64,000 nt of DNA from Paramecium octaurelia (Eukaryota; Ciliophora; Oligohymenophorea; Peniculida; Parameciidae). This document shows positions 58,801 to 64,000 of the stretch, one piece after another. Location of the stretch: positions 188,758 to 252,757 of the forward strand of contig CAJJDP010000146.1 of assembly GCA_905182995.1 (NCBI GenBank). The letters are read 5' to 3'. The notes under the pieces are model-generated. The model was given only the letters and a program-made list of their open reading frames with translations, was not told where the DNA came from and did not search any database. The stretch's first letter is position 1; each line of letters opens with the position of its first letter. The translations under genes were made by a program, and so were the position numbers.

Positions 58801-60348
58801 TAATTAATTTTTACATAAGCTAGATCTGGTTTGATGACTTCCTTGAGATTAACCTTCTCAAATAAGAACCTCGTAAAATCACCCACACAAAAATTGAATT
58901 GTTTATTCTATCTTAATTTCTACTCACAGACTATTATGTATCGTTCCACATCAAAGTGTTTGCCTAGTCTCATGCACCCAACAATGCACTATTTCAACTT
59001 CTATAGTAAATCCTCCTGTGGTCCTGATAACATAATGGTCACTCCATTCTTGCCGTCCTTTGTTTCAATGAACATCAACGTATTATCCTTTCCACTGGCA
59101 TCCTATTTATCCAGAGTTGGTCTTGGGAAATTGCGAAAGAAAATCTTCTCACAATTGCCAGTCACCTACGTCTCCTTTTGTATATAGCCATCCAATTTAT
59201 CTAGCCGCACGAACTTAGATCCCGTGCATTTGGCTATCTTCCTTAATTAATGGATCTTCACGTTCTAAACTACTGTGATGTTGAATTTGCAACAAATATC
59301 CAGGGCCACTTTACTGACTGATTTCTCAACGATAATAATGGTAGGTTTGAAGTTCTCCTTAATTTTCTCGATGCAATCTTGGAGCACTCTCTTTTCCTTC
59401 AAAATGAAATCATCAAATTGTTGGGTCTCTTCAATTAAATCCAGATTCCCATGAATAATCAAAATACGAGGCTTGTAGAGTTCAGTTTACATTCTCTTCA
59501 ATGCTATGTTCTTTCTGATGACAATCCCTGGAAAGTAACAAGTCAATGAGTAATCCTTGTATGGGAGCAACTTGGTTTTCACATAACAAGTGATATCCAA
59601 GGGATCGGAGTTGAGAGATGAAAACTAAATGTCTTCGACTGCTCGTTTCACAAATTCAAATGTCGTTGATTTGAGTCCTTCGAAATGGTTGTCGTGATTG
59701 CGTTGAGGTTGAATGAAGATCTTTAAACTATGATCACAAATATTTTCCATCTAAGAATAGCATCTTTCTTTCAGGAGTGATAATTAGGATTTCAGTAGTT
59801 CAGATTCCTTATTCTTATTCTACTCCTCAGGTGGGAAATAACTTTGTATACTCACCTAAATGACTTCAGGATTGAACTCCTAATCATTATTCATGTTATC
59901 CTCCTATTCCTCAGTCACTTGAGTGGTTTGTGATCTGGAGATAGTGTAAGATTGATCATCCAATTTGTGTATGGACTCTCTTCTCGATAAATTCAACTAC
60001 CCCTTGTCAATAGATACACTGACCACTCTGGTTTCAAGTGCATTTTCTAATTTGTATCCTTATGCTTTCAACAATTTTAATACTTAATCATAACAAACTC
60101 CACACAACCTTACTTTCTTCTCTGTGTTTTATGCGAAATGAATGCCGTCAATAAAGTTGCTGCTACAACTATTCCATAATAAATAGATAATGTTACTCTG
60201 AACAAAATACCAATCCACATTTCCTACAATGGTGTTTCGTTCTAAACAAATAGTAGAATTGTCTGTCGCAATGTTCACACTTCGTCACCTTACTCTCAGC
60301 CTTCCATTAATCCCTCTTTATCAGCACCCCTGATAATTGCTAATCCAT
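55859..60348 (-). CDS. FYVE-TCP1-PIPK phosphatidylinositol 3-phosphate 5-kinase (Fab1/PIKfyve-like)
   Basis: Reverse strand, ATG at 60348, TGA at 55859-55861, roughly 1,450 aa with short introns. An N-terminal FYVE finger (about residues 18-75) reads C-E-H-C...R-T-K-H-H-C-R-K-C-G...C-S-S...C-G-V-C, the PI3P-binding R-(K/R)HHCR signature, with a 28-nt intron inside. The middle (about 58000-59500) has the chaperonin-like domain (I-I-I-V-E-K-S-V-S) and the Cys-rich linker (F-R-C-E-Y-C). The C-terminal lipid kinase (about 55859-56700) has Y-F-L-V-M-E-N-L, V-Y-D-L-K-G-S, the substrate-facing K-K-K-K-G-V and I-D-Y-S-L-L ... G-I-I-D-Y-L. It makes PI(3,5)P2 on endosomes and vacuoles. Its last exon lies in the repeated segment. 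It diverges from the DENN gene with 28 bp between starts. Confidence 0.93.
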
Positions 60349-60376
60349 ATATTTTTGATTATTTTTAATTAATTAA
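60349..60376. promoter_or_regulatory. 28-bp head-to-head intergenic region (shared promoter)
   Basis: Only A/T-rich bases separate the reverse ATG of the PIKfyve-like gene (60346-60348) from the forward ATG of the DENN gene (60377-60379). Both promoters must therefore overlap each other or reach into the opposite gene. Confidence 0.7.
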
Positions 60377-62870
60377 ATGCACCATTCTCAAGACTCCACA
60401 CAGGTCGAAGATTTACCACTCAAAACTACAGCTGAACCGATCGAACCCAATCCATAGCACAAAGATAATGTCTATAAAATCATCGAAGAATTAGCAAAAG
60501 TAATTCCCCCTTACAATATAGTAATTACAATTTGAGTAGGAGAGAAATCTCCGTCTTCAAAAGGACAACACTGAGTTGCAAGATCAAATACAATTACTAC
60601 GTTCCAAACCAGCTGTGTAGATCCAATCCACCCACACATAGACTGAATTCTATCAAAAAGAATTAGAACAATTAAATACCAAAGAAGATTCACAACTCAA
60701 TATCTGCTCAAATTTATACTCTGACAATGATCCTGTCACCAGTCAAGAATCTCCAGCTAATTTAGATGACATAAATCCCAAGAAACCCGATCTTAGAATT
60801 GATGTTAACTGTGACCCTCAACCGCAACACAGTGCACCCAATAGCAATGTCAAAAAGTCATAAACATACCTCTAGGGCTTAACAAATATCAAGTTAAGAG
60901 CTGCACTTACAGATGGAATTCCATAAAAAACAAATAGAATTGTATTAAAACAAATCATGTTATTAGAGCCAAAACAATGGTGAAAAAAACACCTAATTAC
61001 GAAAATCTTTGCAGCATAATTTTTAGAGTAATAAATCATCCATCACTGATATTGACCATCTAGAAGGATAGGAATTACAAGGAAACTCATTTGGTAATTA
61101 ATAGTGCATAGACTCAATCGAAGAGAATAGAATAGAAACTTAAGAGGTCTCCGTTTTGTAATAACCTACTTTGAATTTGTATGAACAATTTTACATTTTG
61201 GGTTGTGAAAAAAAAGAATTCGGAGAATTTGAATAAGACCCTAATATTAAAGAGGGAATTCTACCTACGAATATCTTGTATAAAAGTGATCAGTTAAACA
61301 TGTATCTATCGTCTACTTTCCATTAGCTCTAAATATGAAGCGATTATCAATGGTTTTGTTTATCCATTTGGAAATCAAGTTCAAAAAATAAAGCCCAATA
61401 ATTAGTTTGAAAAATTGAAAGAGTATATCTATAATTCATTATTTCAGAATCATTTACTCTTGTAATAAGTACGAGTTATTGGACAAATTTTAAGTGTTTG
61501 CCATTAAAAATCATGACAATCATGAAGATTTCGTTGAGTATACCAATCAGAAGTTAATGTTTCAGGCTAATCCTGAAAAGCTACTCTATGGAATTTGCCT
61601 AACTGTCGACGATTACGTCGAAACTACTCCTGATCACATTGTTACAAATTTTGAAAACAGAAAGGACAGAGTTTTCTGGAAATACAAGAAAACTTATTGC
61701 TTCTTAACTTACTTCCCATTTTATGAATTATTCCAAGATCTACTCATTTCAATTATCTGTAATCAAGTATTTAGATTATTTAGAATTAATTAAATTCAAT
61801 AGATCAAATAGGTGGATGATGAATGTTACTGAAGAGAATGAAGTCCCTAAACAAATAGATGGTTAATAAATCATACTTGTATGCTATCATTCATTATCAT
61901 TTAGGAATTTCAAGATGAATTGACTAAATTCTTGAACGAAATCTAAGCCATCAAACCAGTGTAGGGTCATCAATTGCTAGAAGTCCAAACACTGGCGAGC
62001 TTACTCAAGTATAAGATTCCAAATCAATAACAATTGGATATCGATTTGCGATTGTGGAGTGCAAATATCACCCTGTAAGTGTTAAATTACAACGAAATCT
62101 TAACCATATTCTTAGCAATGATTTCTGAAATCTCGATTATATTTACGAGTTAAAATGGCAGCATCTTAACATCTATTGTGTATCATATTTGACGCTAATT
62201 AGTCATTTTTTTCATCACTTAATCCGCCCATTGGAATGGACCCAAAAAATCATTTATAATGTATCTGAACAACTATTAACCTTGATTCAATCACCAGTTC
62301 CTGTGATTATTGGAGTCAATCTCCCAGAAACTGATTTCTAATAATTGGAACTTACTAGTCACTGCAATAATCACTTGTTCGTATTTTTGGATAGAGATAA
62401 AGAGAATAAGTTCCTACATATGCCTAGCACAGTTTTAGAATAAATACCCACCCCTTCTTTTGGTGGACTCTTACAAAAAATAGAGGAAACCCTTGAAAAT
62501 TAGAATAATTTGCGTAGTCTAAGGTAGAGTTATATATGTATTAATTAGTCCGAGTAAAAGACATTCCAATAAATTTGATGTTAAGAAGGCTATTAAATTT
62601 TACTTTGATGAAAACGATCAAAGAACAAGTAATACTGTACTAGAGTGTTTCAAGAAGATTATTAATGATTACATCATTTCCAAATTACCACCTAATGATG
62701 AAGAAGTGCTTAAACAATAAGAATAGGCTTAAAAGGTTTTGGATGTTGGCTATATTAAATTTACCTTAACTTATGGGAATGAACCTAAGGATAGAAAGTT
62801 CATCGAAAAATTGTTCGAAACTCATTATTTTTAATATTTTGTATAACAACATTATGAAGCTTAAATGTGA
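60377..62870 (+). CDS. DENN-domain protein (probable Rab GEF)
   Basis: ATG at 60377, TGA at 62868-62870, roughly 750 aa. A Gln/Glu-rich coiled-coil leader comes first. An upstream-DENN block follows (Y-E-Q-F-Y-I-L-G, P-F-G-N-Q, then Y-G-I-C-L-T-V-D-D). The typical step C-F-L-T-Y-F-P-F-Y-E-L-F comes next. The core DENN (about 62080-62510) has I-F-L-A-M-I-S-E-I-S-I-I-F, L-I-R-P-L-E-W and S-P-V-P-V-I-I-G-V-N-L-P. The tail resembles downstream-DENN helices (I-N-D-Y-I-I-S-K-L). DENN proteins activate Rab GTPases by nucleotide exchange. The introns at about 61000 and 61470 are not resolved exactly. Co-location with PIKfyve fits endosomal trafficking. Confidence 0.85.
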
Positions 62871-62944
62871 TATAATGTGTCTATTTATATATTATTCTAA
62901 ACAATAATAAATTATAAAAATACATATCTTAGAATCAAAAGTCA

Positions 62945-63459
62945 ATGTCAATTTTCAGTCTCATTAAGTAGATATAATCACAGAATAAATATCGTTACTC
63001 ATGGACCCTCAAATTAAATTAGAAAATTGAAACCTATAAGGAGTAGAACATATAATCAACTAAGTATAGAAGAATTTAGAACCAACAGGTTTATTTTAAC
63101 TAATAGGAATAGTAAAAGAATAAATTTAATTTTAGATTATTTTTATACTACAATAAGACAAGGGATTTATTTTGTGAGACTTACAGATTTAGAACTCTAC
63201 AGTATGTAAATTATGGCTTTAATATTGCTGAGGGAGTATCTTTTACTTTTTTGGCTTGTTTAATTTTAGCCTTCATACCTATGTGAATCCTAACATTATC
63301 AGTATAACAGGATGGTATGTACTCGACAACTTAGTTATACTTATTATCCCTTGGGTTTTGAAGACACAATTATATTATAAAGTGAGTATTAATTTTAGAG
63401 AATTTGCATTAATATATATATTTATTAATAATGAGTGTAGAAAAAGATTTCTAATATGA
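62945..63459 (+). CDS. Small membrane protein, family unrecognised
   Basis: ATG at 62945, one 20-nt intron beginning GTG near 63280, TGA at 63457-63459, 164 aa in frame. The first half is Gln/Lys/Tyr-rich. The second has two hydrophobic segments (F-T-F-L-A-C-L-I-L-A-F-I-P and N-L-V-I-L-I-I-P-W-V-L). The end overlaps the next gene's ATG by 29 bp in another frame, which is unusual; an alternative 3' exon is possible. Confidence 0.5.
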
Positions 63460-63758
63460 CATTCACGATGTTCAAAATATCAAGACTGCCTTCTTGGATT
63501 TACAATAGGAAGAGAGCACTGGATTTAGATTGGGATTTGGAACAGCAATTTTATCGTACTTTTTGTTAAGGAGATTTACATACTTAAGAACAGGACCAAG
63601 GTATTTTTAGTAAATATTTTAGATTCGTTGGATCAATGATATTTGGTTCATAAGTCTATGGATTTTACACACACAGATCAAGAGCCTATTATGATTATGT
63701 TGCTTAATAGGTAAATTTACATGCTTCAGAAGCAATCAATCAATGTTTAGGACATTGA
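63431..63758 (+). CDS. Small protein with one or two membrane segments
   Basis: ATG at 63431, one 22-nt intron just after 63600, TGA at 63756-63758, 101 aa in frame. Polar leader (M-S-V-E-K-D-F-Q-Y-D), a hydrophobic G-F-G-T-A-I-L-S-Y-F-L-L segment, then R-F-V-G-S-M-I-F-G-S. The Gly-x3-Gly-type helices suggest a small inner-membrane or tail-inserted protein; the family is not recognised. Confidence 0.6.
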
Positions 63759-63812
63759 CCTATATAATAATAATAATAAAACACATAACAAAATATATTA
63801 TAATGTTGGAAA

Positions 63813-64000
63813 TCATAATAAAAATTCAAAATCCGAATTTTTAATCCCATCCCCAAAATAAGCATATCCAAATGTATAGTCATTATTGTAACTCAAATAT
63901 CCTGGCCAAATTAAGTTCCTAATTGTGATCTAAAAATTAAATTGTGATTTACATTTCTTTTAGTGGAATCAGTCTGAACAGACCATTAATTATAAGGTGT
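63813..64000 (-). CDS. Radial spoke head protein 9-like, 3' end only (continues beyond window)
   Basis: Reverse strand, TGA at 63813-63815, one 23-nt intron; the coding sequence runs off the right edge. The visible C-terminus reads W-S-V-Q then L-I-W-P-G-Y-L-S-Y and Y-A-Y-F-G-D-G-I-K-N ending E-F-L-L. This matches the RSPH9 pattern (L-L-W-P-G-Y...Y-F-G-x-G-x-K-N-x-D...). Radial spoke heads regulate ciliary beating. Confidence 0.82.

Noticed and set aside
1..64000. Genes as widespread pseudogenes full of TAA/TAG stops
   Set aside because: Conserved kinase, ABC, MYB, FYVE and DHHC domains run straight through TAA/TAG and end at TGA, which fits the ciliate code, not decay.
1..64000. CRISPR arrays, insertion sequences, bacterial operons or riboswitches
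   Set aside because: No direct-repeat/spacer arrays, inverted-repeat-bounded transposase genes or prokaryotic features were seen; the gene architecture is eukaryotic.

Overview
The window reads as macronuclear DNA of a ciliate, almost certainly a Paramecium (P. tetraurelia-like). Genes stay open only when TAA and TAG are read as glutamine and TGA is the sole stop. Introns are tiny (about 20-41 nt, mostly 23-30, GTA...TAG, some ending AAG, CAG or GAG). The DNA is very AT-rich and gene starts are often tens of bases apart. With the standard code the genes look shattered, so all calls here are hand reconstructions with the ciliate code; many close exactly in frame after intron removal.

Layout. 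0-2.4 kb: TLDc-domain gene, preceded by a duplicate of its 3' half. 2.4-5 kb: apparently decayed coding DNA. 5-14.7 kb: dense block with IQ/ankyrin protein, Gln/Asn-rich protein, MORN protein, C2H2/AT-hook protein, acylated AGC kinase, Qc-SNARE and DHHC palmitoyltransferase. 14.8-17.8 kb: a 5S rRNA gene, a coiled-coil gene and a RanBP2-type zinc-finger gene, the two protein genes present twice around an N. 17.7-23 kb: RING membrane protein and a large EF-hand protein. 23.9-26.5 kb: small helix-turn-helix protein and an intact Ulp1/SENP-type cysteine protease. 27.2-31.6 kb: full-length ABCA transporter. 31.8-34.9 kb: poorly resolved coding fragments. 34.9-36.3 kb: three-repeat MYB protein. 36.3-39.3 kb: large unrecognised protein. 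39.8-40.2 kb: paralogue of the helix-turn-helix protein. 40.4-41.7 kb: broken RbAp46/48 (RBBP4/7)-type WD40 gene. 42.1-46.2 kb: acylated PP1-docking candidate, CFAP77-like ciliary protein, SUMO-like modifier and a membrane protein. 46.3-49.3 kb: 5S gene and HP1-like chromodomain gene (partly duplicated around an N). 49.5-52.3 kb: five reverse-strand small genes. 53.3-56 kb: 5S gene and a ubiquitin-fold protein, again duplicated around an N. 55.9-62.9 kb: FYVE-TCP1-PIPK (Fab1/PIKfyve) kinase head-to-head with a DENN-domain gene, 28 bp between start codons. 62.9-64 kb: two small membrane-protein genes and the 3' end of an RSPH9-like radial-spoke gene.

Four single N positions (843, 16372, 47472, 54668) each separate two apparently identical copies of 1.3-1.6 kb. 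These look like overlapping contig ends that were abutted instead of merged, so copies of genes and 5S rRNA around them should not be counted twice. Three of the four lie at or next to the dispersed 5S genes, a plausible cause of the contig breaks.

By theme, the window holds endomembrane/trafficking genes (PIKfyve, DENN, SNARE, DHHC, ABCA), chromatin genes (HP1-like, MYB, C2H2/AT-hook, broken RBBP4-like), ubiquitin-like modifier genes (SUMO-like, Ulp1-like, a second ubiquitin-fold protein) and ciliary genes (CFAP77-like, RSPH9-like).
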